Source: an uncultured Chitinophaga sp. (GTDB taxonomy: Bacteria; Bacteroidota; Bacteroidia; Chitinophagales; Chitinophagaceae). From it: DNA of 64,000 bases. Position 1 is the first letter of the stretch. The number at the start of each line of letters is the position of its first letter. A program made the position numbers and the translations under genes. This document shows positions 44,003 to 52,666 of this stretch, piece after piece. Under the pieces are notes generated by a model. It was not told the origin of the DNA. It did no database searches and worked only from the letters and a program-made list of their open reading frames with translations. The DNA is taken from positions 62,001-126,000 of the forward strand of contig NZ_CALEJS010000015.1 of NCBI RefSeq assembly GCF_937898475.1. The letters run 5' to 3'.

Positions 44003-44518
44003 ATGACAGATTTCCAAGCCGGATGGCGTGTGATCTATACCAAGCCGCGCCATGAGAAAAAGGTAACGGAACAGCTTTCAAAACTAGCCGTTGATGCCTT
44101 TTTACCAACTGTCAAATCGCTCCGTAAATGGTCCGACCGTAAAAAGTACATCGATGCTCCCCTGTTCCCCTCTTATGTTTTCGTACATCTGAAGAATGAT
44201 CATCACTATGTCGACAGCCTTGACATTGACGGTGTATTGTATTACGTGAAGTCAGGCAATGAAATTGCAAGGGTAAGTGCTGCCGTTATTGATCATATCC
44301 GTTTTATTGTCAACAAAGGACAGGAGATAGAGGTGACCGCTGAGTATTTCCAGTCGGGTAAATGCCTGCTCATCCGTGAGGGGCCGTTTACCGGTTTTGC
44401 CTGCGAGGTAGTGCAATACAAGGGGAAAGAAAAGATACTGGTGCGCATTGATCTCCTGCAGCGCAGCATTCTGCTTAATCTACCACAAGAGTATCTTATG
44501 GAAGCAGTTAGCTGTTAG
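44003..44518 (+). CDS. UpxY-type NusG-like transcription antiterminator
   Basis: A 171-aa NusG paralogue. The NGN domain (about 6-105) opens WRVIYTKPRHEKKVTEQLSK and has APLFPSYVFVHLKND. The KOW domain (about 120-165) has LIREGPFTGFACEVVQYKGKEKILVRIDLLQRS. UpxY proteins of Bacteroides allow RNA polymerase to read through long capsule operons. Here the gene stands alone in front of an eCIS operon of at least 19 kb, so it probably prevents early termination in that operon. The last codons and the stop lie within a GTTAGCTGTTAG repeat arm. Confidence 0.9.
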   Translation: MTDFQAGWRVIYTKPRHEKKVTEQLSKLAVDAFLPTVKSLRKWSDRKKYIDAPLFPSYVFVHLKNDHHYVDSLDIDGVLYYVKSGNEIARVSAAVIDHIRFIVNKGQEIEVTAEYFQSGKCLLIREGPFTGFACEVVQYKGKEKILVRIDLLQRSILLNLPQEYLMEAVSC

Positions 44519-44599
44519 TTATTAGCTGTTAGTACAGGCAGTGATAAAAGTTGCTGTCTTACCTGCTAACCGCTAATGACCGGCTGCTAACAGCTTAAC
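44507..44599. repeat. Inverted repeat between upxY and the sheath gene (AGCTGTTAG family)
   Basis: The left arm GTTAGCTGTTAG (44507-44518) and a second copy (about 44524-44533) face CTAACAGCTTAAC (44587-44599), with further short complementary pieces inside. The left arm encodes the last two residues and stop of upxY. The transcript could fold into a hairpin between the antiterminator gene and the sheath gene. Confidence 0.7.
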
Positions 44600-44630
44600 G
44601 CTAACACTTAACCACAAACAAATTTTTATT

Positions 44631-46211
44631 ATGCCAGTTCAACCAACTTATCCTGGCGTGTATATTGAAGAACTGCCCAGTGGCGTGCGAACGATCACCG
44701 GTGTGGCTACTTCAGTAACCGCCTTTGTTGGCCGCGCATTGAGCGGGCCTGTGAATGAGCCTGTCATCATCAATAGCTTCGGCGACTATGAACGCCTGTT
44801 TGGCGGGCTATGGGTAGATAGTACGATGAGCTATGCTGTGCAGGACTTCTACCTCAACGGCGGCAGCCAGGCCATCATCGTGCGCATTGTAAACGGCGCC
44901 GATATTGCTACCATACCGCTGCCCGGCACCCTAAGCCCCATGGGCGACTTCCTGAACCTGAAAGCGGCCAGTCCGGGGCTTTGGGGTAATAACCTCAGCG
45001 CTGCCGTTAACTACAACACACAGGATCCTACCGCACCCCCTGCATCTCCCGTGGTGCCGGATACCACTCATTTCAACCTGATCATCTATGAGAACAAGGT
45101 GAAAGTGGAAGAGTATCTCAATGTATCGCTGCAGGCGGCTGATGTGCGTTTCCTGCCCCGTGTGCTGGAACAGCATTCTGCCCGTGTGGGTGTAGAAAAA
45201 GACGGCAGCGGCGACTGGATCGTGCCCACTGTACGACCGGCGGAGACCACCACCCCCATCACCGCTACCGGCGGGGATGATGGCGACGATCTTACACCGG
45301 CTGAATATGAAGGCAGCGAAAGCCTGAAAACAGGTATCTATGCGCTGCGCAATGCCGATCTGTTCAACCTCCTGAGCATACCGCCGCCTACGCGTACATC
45401 AGATACCAGCGCTTCCACTTACCAGAAAGCCCTGGAGCTCTGTGTAGACAAACGTGCGATGCTGCTGGTAGATCCGCCCCTGGCCTGGGCATCCGTTCCC
45501 ACCAGCGCCGTGTCTAACGCCATTGCGGGACTATCCACCCTGGGGCTCTCCGGTACGGCTGCCCGCAATGCAGCGCTCTATTTCCCGAGAGTGCGCAAGC
45601 CCGACCCCGCCCGGCAGAACCAGATAGATACTTTTGTGCCCAGCGGCATTATTGCCGGTATTATGGCGCAGACAGATACCAACCGCGGGGTATGGAAATC
45701 GCCCGCAGGTATCGACGCAGGTATCAACGGCATACAGGGTTTACAGGTGAACCTGAACGACCAGGAGAATGGCCAGCTGAATCCCCTGGGTATTAACTGT
45801 CTCCGTGCCTTCCCCATTACGGGCAGGGTAGTATGGGGGGCACGCACCCTGCGGGGCGCAGACCAGCTGGCGGACGAATACAAGTATATCGCTGTTCGCC
45901 GCACGGCCCTCTATATTGAAGAAAGTTTATTCAGAGGTACGCAGTGGGTAGTATTCGAGCCCAATGATGAACCCTTATGGGCGCAGATCAGATTGAATAT
46001 CGGCGCATTCATGCATAACCTGTTCCGCCAGGGCGCCTTCCAGGGCACTACGCCCCGAGATGCCTACCTGGTAAAATGCGATAAGGAAACAACCACGCAG
46101 AATGATATCAACCAGGGCATCGTGAACATCCTTGTAGGTTTTGCACCATTGAAGCCTGCCGAATTTGTGATCATCAAGATCCAGCAGCTGGCAGGTAAAA
46201 TTGAAAACTAA
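44631..46211 (+). CDS. eCIS contractile sheath protein
   Basis: A 526-aa phage tail-sheath-like protein. The N-terminus PTYPGVYIEELPSGVRTITGV is the standard opening of Afp/Pvc-type sheaths. The conserved C-terminal domain (about 400-526) includes GINCLRAFPITGRVVWGARTL, YIAVRRTALYIEESLFRGTQWVVFEPND and the final inner-tube-contact region. It forms the outer contractile cylinder whose shortening drives the tube into the target. Only one sheath gene is present; Afp and PVC have two or three. The tube gene follows by 5 bp. Confidence 0.96.
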   Translation: MPVQPTYPGVYIEELPSGVRTITGVATSVTAFVGRALSGPVNEPVIINSFGDYERLFGGLWVDSTMSYAVQDFYLNGGSQAIIVRIVNGADIATIPLPGTLSPMGDFLNLKAASPGLWGNNLSAAVNYNTQDPTAPPASPVVPDTTHFNLIIYENKVKVEEYLNVSLQAADVRFLPRVLEQHSARVGVEKDGSGDWIVPTVRPAETTTPITATGGDDGDDLTPAEYEGSESLKTGIYALRNADLFNLLSIPPPTRTSDTSASTYQKALELCVDKRAMLLVDPPLAWASVPTSAVSNAIAGLSTLGLSGTAARNAALYFPRVRKPDPARQNQIDTFVPSGIIAGIMAQTDTNRGVWKSPAGIDAGINGIQGLQVNLNDQENGQLNPLGINCLRAFPITGRVVWGARTLRGADQLADEYKYIAVRRTALYIEESLFRGTQWVVFEPNDEPLWAQIRLNIGAFMHNLFRQGAFQGTTPRDAYLVKCDKETTTQNDINQGIVNILVGFAPLKPAEFVIIKIQQLAGKIEN

Positions 46212-46216
46212 CTATC

Positions 46217-46738
46217 ATGGCACAGTTTACCGTAAACACGCAACGCTTTGACCCGTACAAGAATTTCAAGTTCCGGGTAAAATGGGAAGGCCGCTATGTA
46301 GCCGGCATCAGTAAAGTAGGCGGTCTCAAAAAAACGACCGAAGTGGTGAAGCACCGCGAAGGGGGAGACCCCAGCAGCAGCCGCAAATCACCCGGCCGTA
46401 CAGAGTTTGAGGCCATTTCACTGGAACGAGGTGTTACGCACGACCAGGAGTTCGAAAAATGGGCCAACAAGGTCTGGAACTTCGGATCAGGCCTGGGCGC
46501 TGAAGTATCCCTGAAAGATTTCAGGAAAGATATCATCATCGAACTGTATAATGAAGCCGGGCAGCTGGCCATTGCTTACAAGGTGTTCCGCTGCTGGGTA
46601 TCCGAATACCAGGCGCTGCCAGACCTTGACGCGAATGCCAATGCCGTGGCCATACAAAACATTAAACTGGAGAATGAAGGATGGGAACGTGATTATGAAG
46701 TAACGGAACCCAGTGAGCCTTCGTTCACAGAACCGTGA
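46217..46738 (+). CDS. eCIS inner tube protein
   Basis: A 173-aa Hcp/gp19-like tube protein of the T4-like tail tube family. It has YKNFKFRVKWEGRYVAGISKVGGLKKTTEVVKHREGGDP near the N-terminus, FEAISLERGVTHDQEFEKWANKVW in the middle, and a C-terminal strand LENEGWERDYEV. It stacks in rings to form the channel inside the sheath. It lies 5 bp after the sheath gene. Confidence 0.95.
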   Translation: MAQFTVNTQRFDPYKNFKFRVKWEGRYVAGISKVGGLKKTTEVVKHREGGDPSSSRKSPGRTEFEAISLERGVTHDQEFEKWANKVWNFGSGLGAEVSLKDFRKDIIIELYNEAGQLAIAYKVFRCWVSEYQALPDLDANANAVAIQNIKLENEGWERDYEVTEPSEPSFTEP

Positions 46739-46743
46739 GGAGT

Positions 46744-46760
46744 AGCTGTTAGCTGACAGC
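46744..46760. repeat. Short inverted repeat (AGCTGTTAG family)
   Basis: AGCTGTTAGCTGACAGC folds with GCTGT/ACAGC arms. It lies just after the tube gene stop and before the zinc-ribbon gene, and shares its core with 36544-36561 and 44507-44599. Confidence 0.55.
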
Positions 46761-46776
46761 CAAAAGCTTACCCGCC

Positions 46777-47478
46777 ATGCGCCCTCTTACTGCCACCGAA
46801 TTGATCGACCACTGGGAAAGTGGTTTGCAGCAATCATTGCTGGACAGGATGCTGCGGCTGTTGTCTACAGCCTGCGGGGTTGATCCGGAGCAGATCGCTT
46901 CGCTGAGTATTGGCGAGCGGGATGCGCGCCTGTTGCAGCTGCGCGAATGGATCTTCGGCTCCCGCCTGCTGAACATCGCTTATTGTCCGCATTGCGCCGA
47001 AAAGGTAGAATGGGAGAGCGCTGTACAACAGCTGCGCCTGCAATCCTGTTTGCAGGCAGATGTACCTGCGGCACGATCCCTGGAAACGGCGGGCTACACC
47101 ATCCGCTACCGCCTGCCCAACACGCTGGATATCTGCGCCGCCTATACGAATGCGGAAGCGCTGTTGCAACGTTGTATACTGGAGGTGCAACCCGCCGCGG
47201 AACCGGCTTTGCCGGAGCAGGTGGCGGCCGCGCTGATGCAGCGTATGAGCGAGGAAGATCCGCAGGCGGATATACGGATGCTGTTAAACTGCCCGGCCTG
47301 CGGGCATCAGTGGGAAGCGCTGTTTGATATTGCCAGCTACCTGTGGGCGGAAGTGCATCAATGGGCTTTGCGCCTGCTGCAGGAAGTAGGGCTGCTGGCA
47401 AGCGCCTTCGGCTGGTCTGAAAAAGAAATACTGAACATGAGCGCGCAACGCCGCCAGCTCTACCTGGAAATGATCTGA
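46777..47478 (+). CDS. eCIS baseplate-hub-associated zinc-ribbon protein
   Basis: A 233-aa protein. Two CxxC pairs, CPHC (about 69-72) and CPACGH (about 173-178), probably bind one zinc. The C-terminus (WAEVHQWALRLLQEVGLLASAFGWSEKEILNMSAQRRQLYLEMI) resembles the T4 gp51/gp26-like baseplate-hub assembly proteins. Proteins of this form are usual just after the tube gene in this branch of eCIS loci. A role in hub assembly is inference. Confidence 0.7.
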   Translation: MRPLTATELIDHWESGLQQSLLDRMLRLLSTACGVDPEQIASLSIGERDARLLQLREWIFGSRLLNIAYCPHCAEKVEWESAVQQLRLQSCLQADVPAARSLETAGYTIRYRLPNTLDICAAYTNAEALLQRCILEVQPAAEPALPEQVAAALMQRMSEEDPQADIRMLLNCPACGHQWEALFDIASYLWAEVHQWALRLLQEVGLLASAFGWSEKEILNMSAQRRQLYLEMI

Positions 47479-47480
47479 TC

Positions 47481-48335
47481 ATGGCTAACTTCATCGGCAA
47501 CCTGATAGCCCGGCATACCAGTGCTGCCAGCTATGTAATGCCCCGCCTGCGAGGCAGGTTTGAACCACAACCTGGCGCCGCCACGGACACCATCCCCGCC
47601 TGGCCCGGGGAGCAAATGCCCCCGCTGGCTGAACCCTCTCCTGCGGCAGCAGCTGGCATACCTGAAGGGCAGCAGGGACATATAGCCGCGCCACCTGCAC
47701 CACAGCAGCCAAAAGATGAGCCGCTTACAGCGCCCGTGGCCAACAACACCATAGCGCCACCGGAAACCTTGCTGTCATTGTTTACACCTGCTGCTGCAGC
47801 GCCGCCTGCTTCTACAGCAGCTCCGGCAGCACAAACACCGGTAGCAGCGCCTCCTGTAAATAATGGCAGGCAGCATCCTGCGCAAAGGCAGCAGGCAGGA
47901 GCTGAGCACTATCCTGGTACAATGCCCGCCGGGGGAACAGTGAACAATCATTTTGAAATGCATGCTTCAGCTGAAGGTGCTGCAACCGGTACACCGTCTC
48001 CCCCCCATGCATATACGCAAACCGCCGGCGTCCGTTCGCTTTATTTCCAGGTGGGGCCACCCGGGCAACCGCTTACGGTGGCGCCGTTGCCTAACGGGAA
48101 CGGGGATACGGGATCGCCGCAGTGGCTGCACCATTTTTCTGCCGGCCGCCAGCAGCAACGCACAGCACCTTTTTCCGCTGCGGCCCAGGCGCCACAGCAG
48201 GTGATCAAGGTTTCCATAGGCCGCATAGATGTAAGGGCGCAAACGCAGCCTGCAGCGGTAAAGAACGGCACGGCTAACAAAGCGGCCATGTCGCTGGACG
48301 ACTTTCTCAAAAAAAGAAGCGGAGGTACATCATGA
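47481..48335 (+). CDS. Low-complexity Ala/Pro/Gln-rich eCIS-associated protein
   Basis: A 284-aa protein that looks mostly disordered. A short ordered N-terminus (MANFIGNLIARHTS) is followed by long stretches rich in Ala, Pro, Gln and Thr (about 35-165). A small ordered patch (about 178-200) and a C-terminal piece VIKVSIGRIDVRAQTQPA then SLDDFLKKRSGGTS resemble short conserved tails of eCIS accessory proteins. It starts 2 bp after the previous stop and overlaps the DUF4255 start by 4 bp, so it is translated as part of the operon. Function unknown; a linker or assembly role is possible. Confidence 0.65.
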   Translation: MANFIGNLIARHTSAASYVMPRLRGRFEPQPGAATDTIPAWPGEQMPPLAEPSPAAAAGIPEGQQGHIAAPPAPQQPKDEPLTAPVANNTIAPPETLLSLFTPAAAAPPASTAAPAAQTPVAAPPVNNGRQHPAQRQQAGAEHYPGTMPAGGTVNNHFEMHASAEGAATGTPSPPHAYTQTAGVRSLYFQVGPPGQPLTVAPLPNGNGDTGSPQWLHHFSAGRQQQRTAPFSAAAQAPQQVIKVSIGRIDVRAQTQPAAVKNGTANKAAMSLDDFLKKRSGGTS

Positions 48336-49666
48336 GCACGGCGCTTGCCATAGCATCAGTAACACAGGTATTGAAAGACCTGCTGAACGACGGATTGATC
48401 AATCGTGATGTAACGGGCGTCATCGGCTCTACCGTACTGGTAACCGCCCTGCCGCCGGATCGTATTGATACCAGCACCAGCAATGAACAAACCCAGCTGA
48501 ACCTGTTCATGTACCAGGCTACAACCAATGCGGGCTGGCGTAACAGCGGCTTTCCTGCATTTGACGCTTCCGGTACACGTACCGGTAATCCGCCACTGGC
48601 GCTGGACCTGCACTATGTATTGTCTGCCTACGGCAGCAGTGAATTGCACATGGAAATACTGCTGGGGCACGGTATGCAGCTGCTGCATGAAACGGCGGTA
48701 CTATCCCGCGATGCCATCCGCAGATCATTAACACCGCCGGTGGGAGGGGTGAACACCGGCGATTTGCCGCTTTCACTCAGGGCGCTGTCTACTTCCAACC
48801 TGGCAGACCAGGTAGAGCAGATCAAGATCAGCCCGGAGGAAATGAACCTGGAAGAGCTCTCGAAACTGTGGACCGCCTTCGGCGCCAAATACAGGCCCAC
48901 TGCAGCCTACCATATTTCCGTGGTGCTGATAGAAAGCCAGCGCTCTACCAAAACAGCGTTGCCTGTTCAGTCCCGCAATATTTATGTGATACCCTTTAAA
49001 CAACCGGTGATCACCAAAGTAGGCGCACAATCAGGGCCTGCGGCGCCTGTGCTGTTTGACCAGAAGATATTGTCCGGATACCGGATCGTATTACAGGGCT
49101 ACCAGTTCAAAAATGATATTGTGCTCGTCAACGTAGGCGGCATAGAAGTAACGCCGGCTGTAGCAGACATCAGCGATACTTCCATCACGTTTACATTGCC
49201 GGCAGCCTTGCCGGCGGGCGTGCACGGTATACAGGTAGTGCATCCAACATTAATGGGCTCTCCATTGGAGCCGCATACGGGTGTTGCTTCCCGTTCGGAA
49301 GCCTTTGTATTGAGTCCGCGTATCGTATCCAGCCAGGTGCTGAATGTCACCGGTGCAGGTAACGCTCCCCGGTCTGCCACTGTGCGTTTGCAGGTGAGCC
49401 CGGATGTGACCGATACCCAGCGCATTATCCTGTTGCTGAATGAGCTGAACCCGCCTGATCCCGGCGTACCGCCGCGGGCCTACAGTTTCCAGCTGCAGAT
49501 GTCTGCGGTATTAAGTCCGCCCGGCTCGACCGATATTGTCAATATGCCCATTTCCGGTGTGAGGGCGGGCACCTACCTGGTGCGTATACAGGTAGACGGA
49601 GCCGAAAGTCCGCTGGGGACTGCTCCCAATGGTCATTATAATTCACCCGTGATCACGATACCATGA
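48332..49666 (+). CDS. eCIS cap/terminator protein with DUF4255 (Afp16/Pvc16-like)
   Basis: A 444-aa protein. The N-terminal DUF4255 (Pvc16 N) domain (about 5-190) has TALAIASVTQVLKDLLNDGL, LDLHYVLSAYG and LWTAFGAKYRPTAAYHISVVLIES. An IPT/TIG-like Ig domain (about 245-320, GIEVTPAVADISDTSITFTLP) and a further beta domain follow. Afp16/Pvc16 caps the sheath-tube end distal from the baseplate and sets particle length. The added Ig-like domains are usual in Bacteroidota versions. It overlaps both neighbouring genes by 4 bp. Confidence 0.9.
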   Translation: MSTALAIASVTQVLKDLLNDGLINRDVTGVIGSTVLVTALPPDRIDTSTSNEQTQLNLFMYQATTNAGWRNSGFPAFDASGTRTGNPPLALDLHYVLSAYGSSELHMEILLGHGMQLLHETAVLSRDAIRRSLTPPVGGVNTGDLPLSLRALSTSNLADQVEQIKISPEEMNLEELSKLWTAFGAKYRPTAAYHISVVLIESQRSTKTALPVQSRNIYVIPFKQPVITKVGAQSGPAAPVLFDQKILSGYRIVLQGYQFKNDIVLVNVGGIEVTPAVADISDTSITFTLPAALPAGVHGIQVVHPTLMGSPLEPHTGVASRSEAFVLSPRIVSSQVLNVTGAGNAPRSATVRLQVSPDVTDTQRIILLLNELNPPDPGVPPRAYSFQLQMSAVLSPPGSTDIVNMPISGVRAGTYLVRIQVDGAESPLGTAPNGHYNSPVITIP

Positions 49667-51663
49667 GTGCCGCTTCCATCACATGGCATGAGGCCAACCA
49701 GCGTTACCTGATGGCATCCGTTCGCCTGGCCAGGTTGGCGCTGGAGCTGTACAATCCCGCGCCGGATGCCGGTGCACAGGAAGATATGGCCCGGCAGATA
49801 CGGCTGGAGCAGGCTTTAAATGAGCTGGAAGAAGCGGCGGAGCAGATGCCCGATACGGCGGCGCTGGATACCCTTGTAAAAGTACTGGGCCTTTCAGCCT
49901 TTGAAAAGAATATCCTGCTGCTTTGCGCAGGAGCAGAGCTGGACAGCAGCCTGGCAGCATTGATAGCAGGACTGCACGGCAACCCCTCACTGGTGCTGCC
50001 TTCATTCGGCCTTGCGCTGGGCGTGTTGCCGGAAGCGCACTGGAGCGCCTTATCACCCAATGCGCCCCTGCGCTACTGGCGGCTGATAGAATTGCTGAAC
50101 GATCAGCTGGTGTCTAAAAGTCCGCTGAAGATCGATGAGCAGATCCTGCACTATCTCACCGGCGTGCATCATCTTGACGAACGTTTATCCGGACTGGTAG
50201 AATCTGCGGTGGCGGAGAAAAGCCTGGCGCCTTCGCATATGGAGCTGGCCAACCGCATCCTGCATAATTATTCGCAGCATTTTTCGCCCGGCGTGCTGCC
50301 GCTGATCCAGCTGGGAGGCGACAATCATGCAGATAAGGAAGCGATTGCAGGCTATATTGCCTCGCGGCTGGGCATGTACCTTTACACGATCCCGGTGTAC
50401 GCCATTCCATCCGGCGCCCGCGATATCAATGAGCTGACGCGGTTGTGGAGCCGGGAAGCGGCATTAAAAGCCTGTGCCATCTTCCTGGATTATACCACAC
50501 TGGACACAACCGACAGGCTGCGTGTACAGGCGGTGAACAGTTTTATTGAGCATGTACAGGGTATTGTTATTATCAGCACCGGGCAGGCGGGGCCTAAAAC
50601 CAGGAGGGAAAAGCTGGCCGCTGATATTATAAAGCCCACTTCACAGGAGCAGGCTACCTTGTGGATGGCCCACCTGGGTGAAGCCGGCCTTGTATTGAAC
50701 GGGCAGATGGAAAGGATCGTGGCGCAGTTTAACCTGAGCGCCCGCACTATCAGCACTGCCGGGGCAGCCGCCCTGGCACAGCTGCCCGAAGGCAATGACC
50801 AGGCGCAGCTCTTTCCCCTGCTCTGGAAAAGCTGCTGCAAACATACGCGTCCGTATATTGATGAACTGGCGCAACGTATTGAACCGGCTGCAGGCTGGGA
50901 GGATATCGTGCTGCCGGCCATACAGAAAGAGCTGCTGAAAGAGATTGCCATGCAGGTGAAGCAGCGTAACAAGGTGTACCAGGAGTGGGGCTTTGCGTCC
51001 CGCAGTTCGCGCGGGCTGGGCATCACCGCCCTGTTCTCGGGTGAGAGCGGCACCGGTAAGACCATGGCCTCGGAAGTGCTGGCCAGGGAGCTGGAGCTGG
51101 ACCTTTACCGGGTAGACCTCAGCCAGGTGATCAACAAATATGTAGGCGAAACAGAAAAGAACCTTAAACAGATCTTCGATGCGGCAGAAGATGGCGGCGC
51201 CATTCTTTTGTTTGATGAAGCAGATGCGCTGTTTGGTAAAAGAAGTGAAGTGCGGGATAGTCATGACCGTTATGCCAACATAGAAGTGAGCTACCTGCTG
51301 CAGCGCATGGAGGCATACCGCGGGCTGGCCATCCTTACCACCAATATGAAGAGTACCATGGATAAGGCGTGGATGCGCCGCATCCGTTTCATTGTACAAT
51401 TTCCTTTTCCCGATGCGGCACAACGTGCAGAGATCTGGCGACGCGCTTTTCCTGCCAGCACCCCGCTGGGGGATCTGCAGCTGGATAAGCTGGCGCGCCT
51501 CAACATCGCCGGCGGCAATATCCGCAACATTGCCATGAATGCCGCTTTTATTGCGGCAGATGAAGGCCGGCCGGTAGATATGTCGCACATTTCACGCGCG
51601 GCACGCAGCGAATATAACAAGCTGGAAAAACCATTGATCAACGCAGAACTGGGCACATGGTAA
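49663..51663 (+). CDS. eCIS AAA+ ATPase (Afp15/Pvc15-like)
   Basis: A 666-aa AAA+ protein. A long N-terminal domain (about 1-420) is followed by one AAA module: Walker A GESGTGKT at 460-467, Walker B ILLFDEADALFGKR (about 520-533), a sensor-1-like TTNMK and an arginine-rich RRIRFIVQFPFPDAAQRAEIW segment. In Afp/PVC the homologue is needed for particle assembly, perhaps in loading effectors or remodelling tubes. It overlaps the DUF4255 gene by 4 bp and the next small gene by 7 bp. Confidence 0.93.
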   Translation: MSAASITWHEANQRYLMASVRLARLALELYNPAPDAGAQEDMARQIRLEQALNELEEAAEQMPDTAALDTLVKVLGLSAFEKNILLLCAGAELDSSLAALIAGLHGNPSLVLPSFGLALGVLPEAHWSALSPNAPLRYWRLIELLNDQLVSKSPLKIDEQILHYLTGVHHLDERLSGLVESAVAEKSLAPSHMELANRILHNYSQHFSPGVLPLIQLGGDNHADKEAIAGYIASRLGMYLYTIPVYAIPSGARDINELTRLWSREAALKACAIFLDYTTLDTTDRLRVQAVNSFIEHVQGIVIISTGQAGPKTRREKLAADIIKPTSQEQATLWMAHLGEAGLVLNGQMERIVAQFNLSARTISTAGAAALAQLPEGNDQAQLFPLLWKSCCKHTRPYIDELAQRIEPAAGWEDIVLPAIQKELLKEIAMQVKQRNKVYQEWGFASRSSRGLGITALFSGESGTGKTMASEVLARELELDLYRVDLSQVINKYVGETEKNLKQIFDAAEDGGAILLFDEADALFGKRSEVRDSHDRYANIEVSYLLQRMEAYRGLAILTTNMKSTMDKAWMRRIRFIVQFPFPDAAQRAEIWRRAFPASTPLGDLQLDKLARLNIAGGNIRNIAMNAAFIAADEGRPVDMSHISRAARSEYNKLEKPLINAELGTW

Positions 51664-51920
51664 CACCTCCCAACATAGAATTACACATTGAAGAGCTGGT
51701 GCTGCACGGCTTTCTGCCGGGCGACCGCCAGCGTATAGGCCTGGCCGTACAGCAGGAGCTGAGCCGCCTGTTCACAGAGCAGGGGCTGCCCCCGGGCTTG
51801 TCTTCCGGCGGGGCCGTGCCCTCACTGGATGCCGGCAGTTTTCAGCATGCGCCTCATGCAACTCCCAACGTTGTAGGCCAGCAAATCGCGAATACTGTCT
51901 TTACGGGTTTGAAAGTTTGA
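51657..51920 (+). CDS. Small conserved eCIS protein, 87 aa
   Basis: A short protein with a compact N-terminal half (IELHIEELVLHGFLPGDRQRIG, about 7-28) and a C-terminal motif PNVVGQQIANTVFTGL. This form is usual next to the ATPase in this branch of eCIS operons; the role is unknown. Translation overlaps the ATPase by 7 bp. Its last three codons and stop lie in the GTTTGAAAGTTTGA repeat, so the C-terminal LKV may be derived from the repeat. Confidence 0.7.
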   Translation: MVTPPNIELHIEELVLHGFLPGDRQRIGLAVQQELSRLFTEQGLPPGLSSGGAVPSLDAGSFQHAPHATPNVVGQQIANTVFTGLKV

Positions 51921-52008
51921 GCGTCTGAAAGTATCCTGACAGATAGAGACACCTTGAAACTTTCAGACGCTCAAACCAACAAACGTTCAAATGTTCAAAC
52001 TTTCAAAC
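51907..52008. repeat. Intergenic inverted repeat of the GTTTGAAAG family
   Basis: GTTTGAGCGTCTGAAAGT (51915-51932) has an exact inverse copy at 51959-51976: an 18-bp stem with a 26-nt loop. More degenerate complementary pieces (CAAACTTTCAAACG type) fill the stretch up to 52008. It separates the small 87-aa gene from the tube-initiator gene. A related cluster lies at 54693-54925. Confidence 0.85.
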
Positions 52009-52018
52009 GTTTTAACGC

Positions 52019-52666
52019 ATGTTCTCTGGCTCACCACATTTGATAAAGGGCGGCATTGTGCTGATCAATGCAGACACTTCTGCCGTAGAGCGGATCATCA
52101 CCCTGCAATACAACCCCGATACGCTTACCCGTACCTTGCAGGTACAGAGCATCAGCAATGATTCCAACAACCGTTCGCAGCCATTGCGGCTTACGGGTCC
52201 GCCGGTGGAGACGCTGAAGCTGGATGCGGAGATAGACGCTACGGACCAACTGCAGACAGCCGATGCCGTTACCGTGAAAGCAGGCATACAGCCGCAGCTG
52301 GCCGCGCTGGAAACCATCATCTATCCCAAAAGCGCGCAGCTGTTGTCTAATAACAGCATGGCGAACCTGGGCGCTTTGGAGATCGCTTTCATGGAGTCGG
52401 CGCTCACGCTTTTTATCTGGAACAAGCACCGTATACTGCCGGTGCGCATTACAGATTTCAGCATTACCGAAGAAGCTTTTGATGTGAACCTGAACCCCAT
52501 CCGCGCCAAAGTGAGCCTGGGAATGCGGGTACTGAGCGTAGACGATCTGGGCTTTGATCATAAGGGCGGCAGCCTGTTCATGAGCTATCATCAGAACAAG
52601 GAACGCCTGGCAGGAATGTTCGCATCCGGCAACCTCAGTGAATTAGGCATAAACGTTATACCATGA
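52019..52666 (+). CDS. eCIS tube-initiator protein (Afp7/Pvc7 N-terminal-like)
   Basis: A 215-aa protein of the contractile-injection-system tube/LysM family, N-terminal type. It has ITLQYNPDTLTRTLQV (about 28-43), PPVETLKLDAEIDATD and a C-terminal RAKVSLGMRVLSVDDLGFDHKGGSLF. In Afp7/Pvc7 this domain joins the tube to the baseplate hub and is followed by LysM. Here LysM is a separate gene starting 4 bp inside this gene's stop. The start at 52019 follows the repeat directly. Confidence 0.85.
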   Translation: MFSGSPHLIKGGIVLINADTSAVERIITLQYNPDTLTRTLQVQSISNDSNNRSQPLRLTGPPVETLKLDAEIDATDQLQTADAVTVKAGIQPQLAALETIIYPKSAQLLSNNSMANLGALEIAFMESALTLFIWNKHRILPVRITDFSITEEAFDVNLNPIRAKVSLGMRVLSVDDLGFDHKGGSLFMSYHQNKERLAGMFASGNLSELGINVIP

